Shown here piece after piece: positions 1 through 12,418 of a DNA stretch of 64,000 nt. The stretch comes from Isoetes taiwanensis. Taxonomy: Eukaryota > Streptophyta > Lycopodiopsida > Isoetales > Isoetaceae. The stretch is from assembly GCA_021234155.1 (NCBI GenBank), contig JAJEKV010000001.1, positions 32,686,177 through 32,750,176 of the forward strand. Reading direction: 5' to 3'. The position numbers and the translations under genes were made by a program. A model generated the notes under the pieces. The model was given only the letters and a program-made list of their open reading frames with translations. It was not told where the DNA came from and ran no database searches. The first letter of the stretch is position 1; each line of letters opens with the position of its first letter.

Positions 1-898
1 GCACGAGCTGTCCTTTCAACCCTATGTATATAGTCCTGAGGAAAATCCAAGTCAAAAAACTAGAAGGGTAAAATCATATACTGTTGGAAGGTAGAATAGA
101 ATAGCAGAGGGACAACATGCAGCAAGAAGGCCCTGATGAACATATTGGAGATACAGGAATGAAGGGATGGATCTAAGCAAACAAACCTTCACAAGAGAAA
201 TAGATAATAGAAGACTGGACTGCTATGCAACTACAGTTTCTCTTTCTTTCAACAGCTCCAAGGTCGAGATTCCTTTTTGAAACCTTGCAGAAACAAATAT
301 CTAGTTTTTCAGCATTTTTATTATCAGCACATCATAGTTGGACAGAGAAGCCTAATTCTGACTCCTAATAGCCTGTATATTCGCCTACTATGGAACTTTA
401 ACAAAAGATTGCACATTATCCTCCTAAGCATTCTGCTGGGCCTAAAAAAAACACAAGGTTTCATCACTTTTTCTGCCATCTGTTATAATCAAGCTTCTTA
501 TTATTTAAGACTTGATCCAAATAAAGAACAGTTAGAGCCTGATCCTTTATGCCTTGTCCTTTATTAGGACCTTGCAACCATTGCATCAGATGACTCTTTT
601 GCTTTTGCCTGCATCTGAATATAAGCGTTAACCACAATGAAAAACAGAGTGGTCGCATTAGCATGCGTATGGTGGAGCTACCAGCCTCCACTCAAATACG
701 AAGCTGGAGTAGGGGAGAAGGAACTCCCTCAAATTTGGTTAAGGATCTTTGTCATAATAGGCCATTATGCACTGTTGCAAGTTGGGGTCTAAAAATGGGC
801 TTCCTCCTGGCTTTCTAATGTAGATGCAGTTAAAGCTGAAATGACATAATACATTTTATGTGTGATCATTTATACAATTCAAGATGAACAAACCAGGC
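1..898. other. Region with no recognised gene
   Basis: I see no supported gene here. The C-terminal exons expected for the helicase pseudogene just downstream on the minus strand (motif VI region, HRxGRxxR) are not found in this stretch. Short open frames on both strands have no recognisable domains. Confidence 0.5.
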
Positions 899-2459
899 CT
901 TGGAATTTGTAGGCAAATCATAATTGATTACGAGGTCAACACCTTGGATGTCAAGCCCTCTTCTAGCAACATCCGTACAAACCAAGATATTCCAGTCCCG
1001 AGCTTTGAACTTACTTAAAGCACCAAGCCTTTTTTACTGGATATAACAATCTAATTAGAAACAAATGAGAGATTTGTATGCAAAATTAGCACTCTGAAAC
1101 GCAACTGATCTACCTGGGTCATATGGCCATTGATTGGGATGGTTCCAAATCCTACGATCCGGAGCATCATTGCAACTCTTGTAGTTGCATCACATGTGCG
1201 AGTAAAAACCATTAAAGTTAAAAGGAACACCAAATAACAATCCTAGCAAAGTGACCCATCAGATTGTATATTGGGCAATTGTTATAGAAAATAAGCCATA
1301 ATTACCATACAAACCTTATGCTGGGGAGGGATGACAACAATTTGCTGCTTTAACGTATCCACAACTGAATATTTGAAAGACAGCTCCACCTAAAATAAAA
1401 AGTGAGGTAAAATAATATTCTAGTACAATAGCAACCAAAAGCATATCCAACCTTTGCAGGGTTTGTCAAACAAAGCCGCTGAAGCTTTGCCACCTGAGAT
1501 TACAACTTAGGTCAGTTACATGATAAAACGACTTCAAAAAAGCTATTATACGGTACACCTTCTTGGTCATGGTGGCAGAAAACAAAAAGGTCCTTTGTTT
1601 GGGTACTTCGCGCAAAATCTTATCAATTACTTCCCCAAAGTCCTGATCCAATAGCTTGTCTGCTTCGTCTAATACCTACAAAGTCTACACTGAGTTAGAT
1701 GCACAGTTTTTGTTCTGCATAGAATCTTCCTATAGGCTTTGTTAACTCACCAGAAATTTCAAATTCCTGAGATTAAAACCCTTTGTATTAGATAAATGAT
1801 CCAGTAATCTCCCAGGCGTTCCCACCTGAAGAAGGATGTAATTATTTCAGCTATATAAAACCCAAGAAACTCAAAAGGAATGATGTAGCATTCGTCACCA
1901 ACCAGGACATGGGGCCTTTTTCCCAATTCTATTGCTTCAGAGACCCTATTCATGCCACCCACAACCTGCAATAATTGGCAAAAGTTTACCAAATGGGCAG
2001 AATAAGAAGATGGAGTTAGAAATTTTACCACAGCACACTTCAGACCAATGCCCGATCCCAAGGCATGGAATTGCTCCGAAATTTCAATGGCCAACTCTCT
2101 GAAATATGGTAGTTTTATTAGCTCTAGCAAAAATAAACAGTATTCATATTGTTTTACCTTGTGGGTGAGATCACGCAAGCAAAAAAGAATCTAGGTCCCG
2201 AAGCCTTGAGCAATGCCTGAAGATTGGTATGATAAAAGCAGGCGTTTTGTCGGAGCCAGTTTGTGCAAGGCTGATTAAATCCTTGTCTACATTAAAGTCA
2301 GGAGGATTCAGGGGTGAAAAACGTCAAGGAAAAAGAAAAGAAACTTACCTTGCAGCGCCGCCTGAGCTTGGACAGGAGTGGAATTGGCCCAACCTAGAGC
2401 AACGAAGCTTTCACAAGCTCATCGCAGATGCCCAGGTCCTTGAAGGACGGCGATTCCAT
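899..2459 (-). pseudogene. DEAD-box RNA helicase pseudogene, RH10/DDX47 (Rrp3)-like
   Basis: Ten exon-like blocks with GT-AG borders can be read on the minus strand: 2349-2459, 2158-2286, 2029-2098, 1903-1965, 1751-1825, 1559-1675, 1452-1493, 1315-1389, 1114-1242 and 899-1036. They give the order of a DEAD-box helicase: an AQTGS P-loop, SPTRELAIEI (motif Ia), TPGRLLDHL (Ib), VLDEAD (II), FSATMTKK (III), MVFTRTCDATT (IV) and [11 protein letters not shown] (V). The best family match from memory is plant RH10, the homologue of yeast Rrp3 and human DDX47, which act in 18S rRNA processing. It is broken in several ways: a one-base frameshift in exon 1 after DELVKAS, P-loop GKT changed to DKT, a gap of about 8 codons before MVFTRT, an in-frame TAA as first codon of the last exon (1034-1036), and no C-terminal third. 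Retained introns mean it is not a processed copy. Confidence 0.8.
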
Positions 2460-2586
2460 GCACCACACCAGCTTATGGACCTCACTCTAATGCTTGGCGG
2501 TGCCGGTTAACCAGTTCCCACACCAGCCGCACAACAACAATGGCGACCGAGAGTTTACAGGTAAGAGTAGGTTTGGAGCAGTCATA

Positions 2587-2626
2587 GCATATCCTAGGTA
2601 TATTCCAGCATATACCTAGGATATGC
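2587..2626. repeat. Perfect 17-bp inverted repeat (hairpin)
   Basis: Arms at 2587-2603 and 2610-2626 are perfect reverse complements (GCATATCCTAGGTATAT and its complement) around a 6-base loop. A second small palindrome, TTGCCCC / GGGGCAA, lies about 25 bases downstream. It sits just upstream of the helicase pseudogene start. It could be a small fold-back element. Confidence 0.75.
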
Positions 2627-4786
2627 CAAAAGCCCACATAAACAAGGGTTTGCCCCCCTAGGGGCAACCCAAAAATATAATATACATGATATTATTCTAC
2701 TTGGATGACAATGCTTTATAGCAGTAACATAGATATGAAGTTTATGCTAGTAAGAAATAAGCAGATTTCATGGTATTTTTTTCAATAAGACCATACAACC
2801 TATATAAGGGGTTTTCTTATATGTCATTTCTCATATTTTGAACGATTTTAAAGGCATATTTGGGGAAAACTAGTGTCTCTTTCTATGAAATAAAGAAGCA
2901 TATATGAAATGTTATGTGGTCTATTTATATATTGTCATGGCTAAACTTTACAACATCCACTTGAATTCATCAATAAACATCACTAACTTAATGATTGTGG
3001 AGTTTTGGACCTATAATTATGGAGTTGACCCAATTTTTTATGTTCTAATGTGTTAAACTGACTGCTTTACATCATGTTTGAATTCCAAAAATTGCATGGT
3101 TACACCCCAGTTACACTATATGTAAATTGATAAGAGTTATGTTCTACGTAGATATAAATAGAACGCATCATTTATTGCCCACATAGCATTATGGATGGTT
3201 CTTATTGGAGCATTTGAACATATACTTTTGTCCAGAATTCTATATATTAGATTCTTTTAGTAAATATTGAGGTTAACATGACTTATGAACACTCTAAAAA
3301 ATCAGGAACCTATAGCTCGTATAGTTAGCAACTCACGGCTACAAGAATTAAATCAAAACTTGTTATAATGAGAGAGAGACAATTCTTTAACCGCAAGCAG
3401 CTTTTTCGACAAAAATAGGGTTTGACGGCTTCCACCGATGTCAGATGATAGCAAGAAAACATGGAAACATAAAACTCAATGTGTTCTATGATAAACAGAC
3501 AAATACCTCAAACTTTAGCAAGGTTTAGGTCACTTTATGCTAGAAATATCGATGAAGGCAGTTCTAGACTAGTGCAAAAACTGCCAAATTCTCCAATGTT
3601 TGAGCAATCACCACAAGGTATAGGTGACCCCATTGGTCTTGAAATTCTCAGAGATCATTAAGAAACAAGTGAAGACTCAAATAATGGTGGTATATTATAA
3701 AATTGAAATTTTTTTCGTGAGTTACATGGGTTTAAGTGGCAGAGGTCATGTGGGCCAGTTCTGGTCCATGGATCAGGAACGGTCCCAGGGACAGATCTAG
3801 TGTTAACCTGTTGAAGAAGACGACGAAAATAGTCAAAGTGCCAAGAGACATGCCTATAATACCTTGCAGTTGTTGAGCAATCTTCTTTAGCATTCATATT
3901 GGTGGCGAAGATGTTGAAAGTCTTTAAGAGTTGCACACTCCAGGATAATGTTGTTTCCCATCTTTGTAACTTGGATCAAGCAGGAGTTGCAGCATTTGTG
4001 ATTTTGAAAAATATCTATCCTATGAATGGAAAGGAATAATGCATTTATTCAAACCAGGCTTCCTATCTCCCATGTAATAGCAAGTTCTTCCCTTGATAGA
4101 GAATTTTAAACTATTCCTTATGTAATAGGGATTCTAGATGACTGATTAACATGACCTAAATGTAGGCCTATATTTTAACATCAAAGCTTGATAATGAAGG
4201 CCATGAGCCTGTTCATTCCGTGGGCTATGTCTTCATAATGAGAACAGCTTGTATAGAGCTCTGTGCATGCTTATTACGTTCCATGATCATGCTACAATTG
4301 TTGGGGCTTTGCTGCATGCTTAATGTCGCCAAACATACAATGGAAAAGGTTATATTTGGAAGATACTCTACACTGAACTCTACAATATTTGAGCTTATGA
4401 CATTATTATCAACACTTTATGGAGCATAGAAGTGATTCTTTGTGATGTAAAGGCTTGCATTTTATCAAACATTTTGCGACCTTCAACCTGGTATTCGAGG
4501 GACTAGTTCTTTTCAATGCAATGATAGAAGAGTATGGTATTATACCAACATGAGATCACTACATATGCATTGTAGACCGTACAAAAGCTCAATGGGCTCA
4601 GTCTAACAGTATAAAATTAACAATACTTTCTCTCTCATTCTGCAAGAAAGATATTTGCGATGATGTTCTTCTTCATATCTACATGTATATGTTCCTCCTT
4701 CAAATCTGCAATCATCGTGCATTTAGAGCATAAACACATCTACCACACCAATTGCTCATCCTCAAGTGCATTGCTAATACCCTCAT
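2627..4786. other. AT-rich region with no recognised gene
   Basis: About 2.1 kb of AT-rich sequence. I find no domain, no splice-linked exon set and no clear transposon ends. Short open frames at 3479-3661 (+), 3658-3936 (-) and 4220-4429 (+) look like chance. Confidence 0.5.
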
Positions 4787-4798
4787 CTTTTTCTCTGC
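4787..4798. repeat. Target site duplication of LINE-1 copy (left)
   Basis: The 12-mer CTTTTTCTCTGC here is repeated exactly at 11299-11310. The two copies flank the whole LINE. The left copy sits next to the T-run at 4802-4809, which is the poly(A) tail of the minus-strand element. T-rich targets are expected for target-primed reverse transcription. Confidence 0.65.
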
Positions 4799-5085
4799 TC
4801 CTTTTTTTTCTGAAGGACGAAAGCCAAAAAGTTTATTAATCAGATAAAAAGTACAAAATTTACATGTCTCATCTAACTGTGTAAGCACAAAAAGATGCCA
4901 CAGGAGCACGAGCCTAGAGCACAATGTACTTACTCCAGAGTAGGAGACTAACGATAAGAATCAATTCGAAGATACTGAATCCAGATGCCTTCTATAATTT
5001 CTGATTCAAGGGAGGAACACTCGTAGGCTGTCAATATCTTTTTCTGGGCCACTTTAATAACACCGCATGCAGTTGAATTAATGCC

Positions 5086-5610
5086 CTAAAAGATGTGGTG
5101 TCTGCGACGCTCCCATATCGAGCATAGGAGCCAATCGGAACCAAGATGGAATGCCCTTTGTTTAGCTGGAGGCCATGCGCTGGGATAGGACGCCAAGAGG
5201 ATGCATCGGCAGTCTAATGTACTGTTAAACAAAACTTGTAGCCAGGACCACGATGGTTGAACCTCAGGACAATCAAAGAGACAATGCTCAAGAGTCTCAA
5301 TGTCTGAAAGATAAAGCGGGCATACTGCAGATATGCGAGGATCATAGCGATGTCGGAAGGCATTAACCCATAGGCACCTATGGATAACCTGCCACCACAG
5401 TACAAAGACTTTAGGGTGGAGCAACCTATCCGAAGGCCATCGCCACGTACGATACAAAGTGGGCTGTGGAACCTGTAGGTGCCACCCATCTGGCAACTGG
5501 AGGGGTTGTGGTGCTAAAAGAAGGCGATATACTGACCTGACAAAGTGCTTGCCTTTGTGAATATTTTCATGACAGTCCCATGACACCCTTTCAGCAACAC
5601 CAACTTGCAT
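5086..5610 (-). pseudogene. LINE ORF2 C-terminal zf-RVT-like domain
   Basis: The frame contains WWQVIHRCLWVNAFRHR followed by CPLYLSDIETLEHCLFDCP. This is the Cys/His pattern (CPLC...ETxEHxLFxCP) found after the reverse transcriptase in plant L1 elements. The first Cys pair is partly lost (C-P-L-Y). It is followed by about 290 bp of 3' untranslated region and the poly(A) tail. Confidence 0.7.
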
Positions 5611-6049
5611 TATAAGAGGGAAATTTTTTGCGACCCTCTCCCATAGAGATATATCTCAACGAGAGAGCAGGAATTTTGCCTGAAATTCAGGCCAAGACAG
5701 TAGGCGGCCCGCTTCATACCATGCTTGAATAGAGACAACACCTGCAAGAACCCATCGTCTCTATATAAGGGATGAACTGATGCTGCCAATGGAGGTGCTG
5801 AGGGTCTGGAGGCAGTGGTGCCCACCACCATGGAGTCTCCCATAGGGTGTGGATAGAGGGGCATGGCCAGAAAAGATATCTGACCACCTCCTACACTGTC
5901 AACAAGCCACGCAAAAATGGAGAAGCACTTGGAAAAGGCTGCAAAGTCAAAATAAAGCCCAAGGTAGGACTGGTTTGACAGCCTTCTTGCCTAGAGGGAT
6001 GCAGTGACCAAGAGCTTGTCTAAGAAGGCGTGAACCATGAGAGTCATCC

Positions 6050-7552
6050 TCACCATTCAGGAGTCTCCAAAATGAACTTTGAAATAAGCACTTTGCTCTG
6101 CAGTAAGAGGTCCATCATACCCAGACCACCTGCCCATTTTAGAAGGATGCACTTCGACCAAGCCACCTTAACCACAACACCTTCCGCAGTACCCGCCCAA
6201 ATAAAGTTCCGAACTATTGCAATGAGCTCACGCACTTTGATCTGTGGGGCTAGCAGTAACGATGCCATATAATGGGTACTATAAAGGAATGACTTGTCTA
6301 TTGTAATGCGACCCGCAAGAGACAACTTTGCAGTGGACCACCAGAACAAGAGCTTCTCCAAACCCCTAATGATCTCCTCCCATGCAGCTCCCATAGTAAC
6401 ATGGATGCCAACTGGAATCCCCAACAACTTGATGGTCTGTCCATGCGCAAGTAATTTCCATGGATAATCATGAACACACGTCGGAGCCGGAGTATCCAAT
6501 GTCCACAAATTGTACACTTCTGCCACCCCACAAGGACACCGGAAACCAGTGAAAAAGTATCTAAGAGCATTTTGGTAGCAGCAAGATTCTCAGCATTAGC
6601 GACTAGGAAGAGGAACATGTCGTCTGCATATTGATTGCAAACCTCTTGTGTGTCGTCCTCCATTGCAAGACCATGGAGAAGTCCCTCTGTAGTTGCAATG
6701 GTGAATAATTGCGACAAAGCCTCTGCAACAATTGTGAAAAGCAATGGTGCTAAAGGACATCCCTGGCGAATACCACGACCGAGTGAGAAGGCATATGACG
6801 GCTCACCTTGGAACATAACAGTCGCTCGAGCAGAGATATGCAGCTTCATAATATCTGATGTGAATTGTTCCCCAAATTCCAGTCTTAGCATACATCGACG
6901 CATGAATTCCCAGCTGACACTGTCATAAGCCTTTGCAAAATCAAGCATAAGATATACAACTGGAAGGTTTTGCTTACGTGCCCAATAAATTCCCTCGTAA
7001 GCAGTAGCAACATTGTTCAAAATGCACCGTTTTGGAAGAAAACCTGACTGGGTTGTTGAGATGGACTCTACCAAGATGTCCTTTACCCGTTCTGCAAAAG
7101 CTTTGGCGAAGATCTTATATACGGATGACAATAAGGTAATGGGCCGCCAGTCTGAAATAGTCTGAGGAGATGAGTGAGATGGCACCTGTATTTAGAATTC
7201 TATCCAAAGCAGTGGACCGCCGAAAGTCACAGAAAGCATCATACACATCTGGCTCCAGTCATTTCCAATACTCCTGGAAGAAGTCAATTGGCAAACCATC
7301 CAAACCATTCAGTTCAAAGACTGCCGAACCTAAATCATCAGCTGTCATCGCCGCCTCTATTGACTCGCGCTGCTCATCAGAGATGATGGGGAAAATTCTA
7401 GACAAAATAGCATCTCGCATTTCTGATTGAAAGGGAAGATGTTTCTCAGTGAAAAAAGTCTGGAAGTGGTTATGCAGATGTTGCTTGAGTTTAGTTGGCT
7501 CTGCTGGCACCAAATCATTCGGCAAAAGCAATGAGGACATGGTTGATGTCAT
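6050..7552 (-). pseudogene. LINE ORF2 reverse transcriptase
   Basis: Conserved reverse transcriptase blocks are visible: DWRPITLLSSVYKIFAK, QSGFLPKRCILNN, LMLDFAKAYDSVSWEF, RGIRQGCPLAPLLF and the catalytic NQYADDMFLF. The YADD box is intact, but the reading frame is broken at about 7185 and again near 6526, so no full enzyme can be made. The order and wording match plant L1-clade elements. It shares clear similarity with the second LINE at 15.4-19.0 kb. Confidence 0.85.
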
Positions 7553-7898
7553 GCGACGCCTCTTAGCCGCACGGAAAATGAAGCTCGTACAATGGTCTCC
7601 ATCACGAAACCACTGCAGACCTGCCTTCGTCTTTGCGTGCTGAATTCACTCCTCCTCGAATGCTTGGATCTATGCCAAAATATCAGGATCATGAACATCT
7701 GGAAGATGTCCCTGTCGAGAATAGAGCAGGTCCTGATACAAGGTGTCCAGTAAAGCACGACATGCTGCTGCAGACTCTCGACCCCACTGTTTGGCAAAAT
7801 CTTTGACTGTGGCAATTGCATCTACTATGCCAATCATGCCTCGACGTCGGCTGAAGGCAGTTGTCCAAGTATTCTTGCAACCTTCTTGAAAGTCAGCA

Positions 7899-8645
7899 TC
7901 ATTTAAGAACTTCATATTCAAGCGAAAACAGGCCCGTCCAGACCGCCACTGCTGCAAGGGGCTCGTCTGAAATGAATTGCGGATGCTGGTCTGAAACTGA
8001 GTTGTCTCTGAGACAGAACCGAAAAAGACCTGGAAGTGCCGCAACTGCATCTGCATTCCAGTAAGCTCTATCTAACCGAGAGCTTGCGCGACCCCCACCA
8101 ACTTGACCATTGCACCAAGTAAAGGCACCTTCACCATCAATCTTCGAGAGGTTGCAGTCATGGAGCAGATGAAGCCACTGCTGGCGTTCAAAACCAGACA
8201 CCATCGTAGAGGTCGCCCCCAACCGATCAGACTCCATTTCAACCATATTAAGATCCCCAACAAGAAGCCATGAAATTGGCAGCCCAAGCTGAGAATCTTC
8301 TCTCGCAAAGAGGCCCACAGTGAAGCTCTCTGATGGGACCTGTTGTGGGCGTAAGCATCAATTAGACCATAGTTAACCCCTTGTTCCCGCCATACAATTA
8401 GGGCCCAACGACCAAAACGATCAGCCTGAGTAAAGATGACTGACAAGGAAGGAAGCCATGCTATCACCACCCCTGCACTGGCAGAATCAGTTGCTGCGAT
8501 AAGGACATTAAACCTTCGACCAATCATGTCTGCAAGCTTTGATACGTCTCCCTTACGATACTTGTGCTTTTGAAGACATATAAACTGAGCATCCAATCTA
8601 GATAAGTAGAAAGAAATGCAACTCCGCTTGAGGGGGGAGGAGGCT
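7899..8645 (-). pseudogene. LINE ORF2 apurinic-type endonuclease
   Basis: Overlapping frames give an exo/endo/phosphatase-type domain: an MQLVS-x-NV start, FICLQKHKYRKGD (the LQExK block), FGRWALIVW, and PISWLLVGDLNMVEMESDR (the GDFN block, here GDLN). Stops occur right at the start and a frameshift near 8310 splits the domain. The linker to the reverse transcriptase (7549-8056) is also broken. Confidence 0.7.
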
Positions 8646-8667
8646 ACCCCCTAAACATTCTATGAGA

Positions 8668-10900
8668 CTAACTGCATTGATCTTGTGATGGGGCCAATTC
8701 AGATGAGACCGTTGGTGTCTCAAGGGAACTTGAGGATGTTTCCTGGGCATCTGGCATGGCAGTAACCTCATCAACCAAATCAGCCCACTGAAGTGGATCA
8801 AAGCGACCACAGTGGGATGCAATGGGAGGGGCAGTGCTACCTGAAGCGGGAACTGAAGGCTGGCATGCAAAGGAATTAGATCCCTTAGCTGATTTTTGTG
8901 GTTGACGAAGAGTCGGTGGATGTTTTGGTGGTGGGTGGATGCCATGCCGATCAATGTCCATATACTGTCCACGAGCCTCTTCAATTTGCTCTTGCGATTT
9001 CTGGATTTCAGCCAGTCTCAACATTTGGTGATCTAGAGACTAAGGTAGGGGAGCTGCAACTGGAAGAGCGGGGGGGCAGTCATAGGCACAGGGATGTGAG
9101 AGATATCCATTGAGGTGGGAGCTGATCTAGGAGCATGGAGTGCCGGAGGAGCAGATGGAGGATCTTGTTGGTGAACCCTGCGATATTGAGTAAAGAGAGG
9201 GGCTTCGGGAAACATGAGAGCTAGCTCAAGACCATTCAACAAGGACAATTTAAACGGAAAGAATATGGGCCCCGCTCTGGACAACAATTGTTTGAGGCAA
9301 ATCATGATGAATGGGCCTTGCTACACAAATCTTGGTGATGTCATTGGTTATGGAGTATTGCAAATGGAGTCCAATCTCATTAGCAATGGCAGAAATGAAC
9401 TTGGAATCCTATAACTCTAGAGGAAAATCTTCAATAGCAAACCAGAAGGGGGCACGTAAGGCATCTGGCTTAGCTAGAAAGGATCCAGGAACATACTGTT
9501 GATAGAGCAAGAAGTGTTTCCAAAGAGGATCAACACCTCGTTCTATGAGTTGAGCAGCCGGCTCAGGAGATTCAAACATCAAAAGAAAGCAACGTTGATC
9601 TTTTGCCACAAGCTTGACAGATTGATAAGCAGGAAACCCTAGCTTGCGAAGGTGCCCAGACAACCAAGATCCCACGTGCTTCAGATCCAAGAGAGGGCCA
9701 GTGAAGTGGCAGTCCACGGAACACGCAACCAACTGCTCCACATAACGTCGATGATCCTCATGGCTAATCTGCACTACTGGAGCCCAGTTGCCCTGCACTC
9801 CTGAACCTCATAAAAGATTTCGTCTGATGGGAGCTGGACATCTATAGAGTCTTGCTTGGCTTGCAATTGCTGGAGATAGGACACAGTTCTTTCCTGTTAT
9901 TATCCACCATAGTGGCAATGGCCTTTGAGACACGAGCCGAAATGGCGGAGTCGCCAGGCCCTTGCAAAGCCACTCAGAGAACTGCACACCTGTAACTCGA
10001 GCGACTGTGTCAGATGATCTCCAAGGTGTGGTCGATGGAGCTCGGGGGATGGAAGAGGATGTCGCCCCAGGCTGCCATGGGGGAAGAGGGAGAAACTCCT
10101 CCTGCCCTGAGGAACCTCCAACGTGTGTTGGACGTACCACTTGCCATGTGGGTACACCAGTTTATGGAGGTTGCACCACCATCCGAGCTCTACCTTTAGG
10201 AGTAGTCCGTGCCAAGGAACTTCCAACCTGTGTTGGAGGTGCCGCATGTGCAACACTATTAGGTGCAGCCTGTCCAAAGGAGCACTCTATAGGCACATGA
10301 GGTCTGAACTGACATAAGGGACTTCCAACTTGTGTTGGAGGAGCTAGTAGCCCAGCAGCAACTTCAACAGACAAAGAGGGTCTTGCCTGATCCCCAGAAC
10401 CTCCAATGAGTGTTGGAGGCGCTAATTGGCCAGAGCACACCACCTGATCCGAGGAACCTTCAACGTGCGTTGGAGGTGCGACACTCTTAGAAGAGTTTCC
10501 CAATGGCACATATTCAACACGGCTTCCAGTTTCACCAGACGTATGGGCAACAGCGTGAACTGTAGTTGCGGCAACTATAGTTGGAATAGAAACTGGAGCA
10601 AGTAACTGAGAAGAGGAAAGAGATGGAGCTCCTGTCTCAATTGAGGCGGCTGCACTCGTGCCATTAGAAGACATATTGGGCAACACTAAAGGATTGAGGT
10701 GCACCGAAGAAACTAAACTCTCAGGAGCCAAAAGAGCACCCTCGCGAGCCATTTTGTGTGCATCACGTACACTTATTCTGGGAAAATCTGTAGCATATTC
10801 TTTTCCAATTCCACCATGAACTATGGTAGAAGCACCAGAAGCACGTTTTGGCAAGCTGCGACTGGATCTTATCATCTCCACCAAGAGAGGGGGGCCGAAG
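8668..10900 (-). pseudogene. LINE ORF1 (gag-like), broken
   Basis: Several minus-strand frames cover the region upstream of the endonuclease. The central part (9409-9798) contains an RNA-binding-like domain with the feel of plant LINE ORF1 proteins (CHFTGPLLDLKHVGSWL ... PFWFAIEDFPLEL), similar in layout to DUF4283. The N-terminal part (10162-10884) is low in complexity, with repeated APPTxVG peptides. Stops and frameshifts between the pieces show decay. Assignment rests on position and composition more than on strict motifs. Confidence 0.55.
10104..10475 (-). repeat. Imperfect tandem repeats inside LINE ORF1
   Basis: The core CCAACNNGTGTTGG (itself near-palindromic) recurs five times, at about 10117, 10220, 10324, 10396 and 10458. 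On the minus strand the copies encode APPT(Q/H/L)(V/I)-G/E-(G/S) peptides. Spacing varies from about 62 to 104 bp. Confidence 0.65.
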
Positions 10901-11310
10901 GTTCAGAGCTGAACCATCTTTCCCAACAGGCCAATCTCTGAAGAGATTAAGCATCATTGGATGGAGTGCTCAAAGAGCTTTCCAACAAGCCCAAACACGC
11001 CCAAAACTGCCACCAGATGCAGAAGTTATAGTAAAAAAAAAACTGCAGCCAAACCCTAGCACTGCCAAAAGAGGGCCGGGACTATCAGGCGGATTCCTTC
11101 GAACAAAACAGAGGAAACACCATAAAATCATATACCCACAGAAAGCTCGTTCGACAAGCTTTCTAAAGAGCCCAAGAACACCTGAATCTAACACCGGAAT
11201 CCCGAGTTATGAGCAAAAGGGCAGGGCTGAACCCTAAGCGCCATCATGAGCGCCTCCGCATTTTTAGAGGTATGTTCAAGATCTATCGAAAATCACCACT
11301 TTTTCTCTGC

Positions 11311-11580
11311 CTTTGATTGTCACCGATCCTTCATGTCCCCATAGCATTTCCATACACTATTCTACAAAGCATTAGCAAGTACAGAAAACCATTTTCAAAC
11401 AAACCTGAACAGCTTTGTAAACAAAACTCAAAACTCCTGCGTCAACAAAATGACACCCAGTGTTCATAATATTTATATGGCTCCACACAAAACAAGAAAA
11501 TTCCAACACAAAATGACGAAACCGAAGCCATGAAAACACACACTGGCCCACCGAAGGGCAACCCCTCGTGCGCAGCACCT
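11311..11580. other. Spacer between LINE and copia relic
   Basis: About 270 bp of non-coding sequence flanking the LINE target duplication. No feature recognised. Confidence 0.4.
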
Positions 11581-11812
11581 TAGGGAGCAATTTGCATATC
11601 TGAGGATGCAATGGATCATAAGAAGATGCATATAGACATTTAAGTTCCATTTTATTAGAGATGTAATCACTAAAGGTTTACTGCAGCTTACTTATTGCCC
11701 ACTTTCAGACACGCTGGTAGACATAATGACAAAAGCTTTGGGCAAGCAGAAATTTGAATACTTCTTACAGTTGTTGGGTATAAAGAATATGAAACCTTGA
11801 CGCTCATCACTT
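11581..11812 (+). pseudogene. Ty1/copia RNase H C-terminus, frameshifted
   Basis: The plus strand encodes AICISEDAMDHKKMHIDI, then, after one extra T at about 11641, KFHFIRDVITKGLLQLTYC and further on LVDIMTKALGKQKFE, ending at a TGA at 11799. This is the end of copia RNase H (HIDIKxHFIR ... ADIxTKALG). The element is cut off 5' of this point. The polypurine tract and LTR follow directly. Confidence 0.8.
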
Positions 11813-11822
11813 CAAGATGGGG

Positions 11823-12092
11823 TGTTAAAATATTTAAGTGAGCAGCTTTGTTATTTTTAGTAAGTTGCAGATATTATGCCATGATCTAAGACTTAAAATC
11901 TTGCTGTTTTTATTTTGTTTGTTTCTCGACTTGATCTGAATCTAAGGCTTGTTTTTGGGAACTGCTTTGTTGTAACTTCTATATAATGTGATCACAATCA
12001 ATGGAATCTTCGCAAAAGTTCATATCAGAGTTCATTGTGTGTTCTTAGCTATCTGTTAAGATTTTGTTCTGCTTTGATTCATAACTTCAACA
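11823..12092 (+). mobile_element. Copia LTR (3' LTR), 270 bp
   Basis: Starts TGTTAAAATA right after the polypurine run AAGATGGGG and ends TTCAACA, so it has TG...CA ends. It follows the copia RNase H relic in the same orientation, as a 3' LTR should. An internal TATATAATG box lies near 11981. No matching 5' LTR of this family is seen in the window. Confidence 0.7.
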
Positions 12093-12418
12093 GCAGAGAT
12101 GCAAAAGCAGAATGCCAGGCTTCCTAGGACCCCAACACACTAGCTGGTGCAAATTTTCGCTTCAAAATCCCAGCTTCTCTCCTCGATGCGATCTTGCCTA
12201 TACTATATCACCATTGTTGCTGACCCACCCCTAAATCTAACAAACCAAACCAAACTAAATCCAACCCTTGCAGATGCTCGGCAAATGGCAATAAGGGCAG
12301 AAGACCTAAATGAGAAAAGCTCTTCTTGATGAGCAACTTTAGAGACAATTTTCCACTCCAGAAACATAGGTACCTGTTTAAAAACAAATATTATTTGTAA
12401 CCCTAAGCTGCAACATCA
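12093..12418. other. Spacer downstream of tRNA-binding gene
   Basis: This would hold the 3' untranslated region of the minus-strand gene next door. No separate feature recognised. Confidence 0.4.

Larger units (their letters stand above)
4799..11298 (-). mobile_element. Full-length L1-type LINE, inactive
   Basis: A 6.5-kb non-LTR retrotransposon on the minus strand, bounded by a 12-bp target duplication (4787-4798 and 11299-11310) and ending in a short poly(A) tail (T-run at 4802-4809). In its own 5'-3' order it holds a 5' leader, an ORF1 (about 10900 to 8668), an endonuclease (8645-7899), a linker, a reverse transcriptase (7552-6050) and a C-terminal zinc-finger region (5610-5086). This is the plant L1 plan. 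Every coding part is cut by stops and frameshifts; for example the endonuclease start reads MQLVS-stop-NV-stop, where TGG and CGA codons have become TAG and TGA. Full length by structure, dead by sequence. Confidence 0.85.
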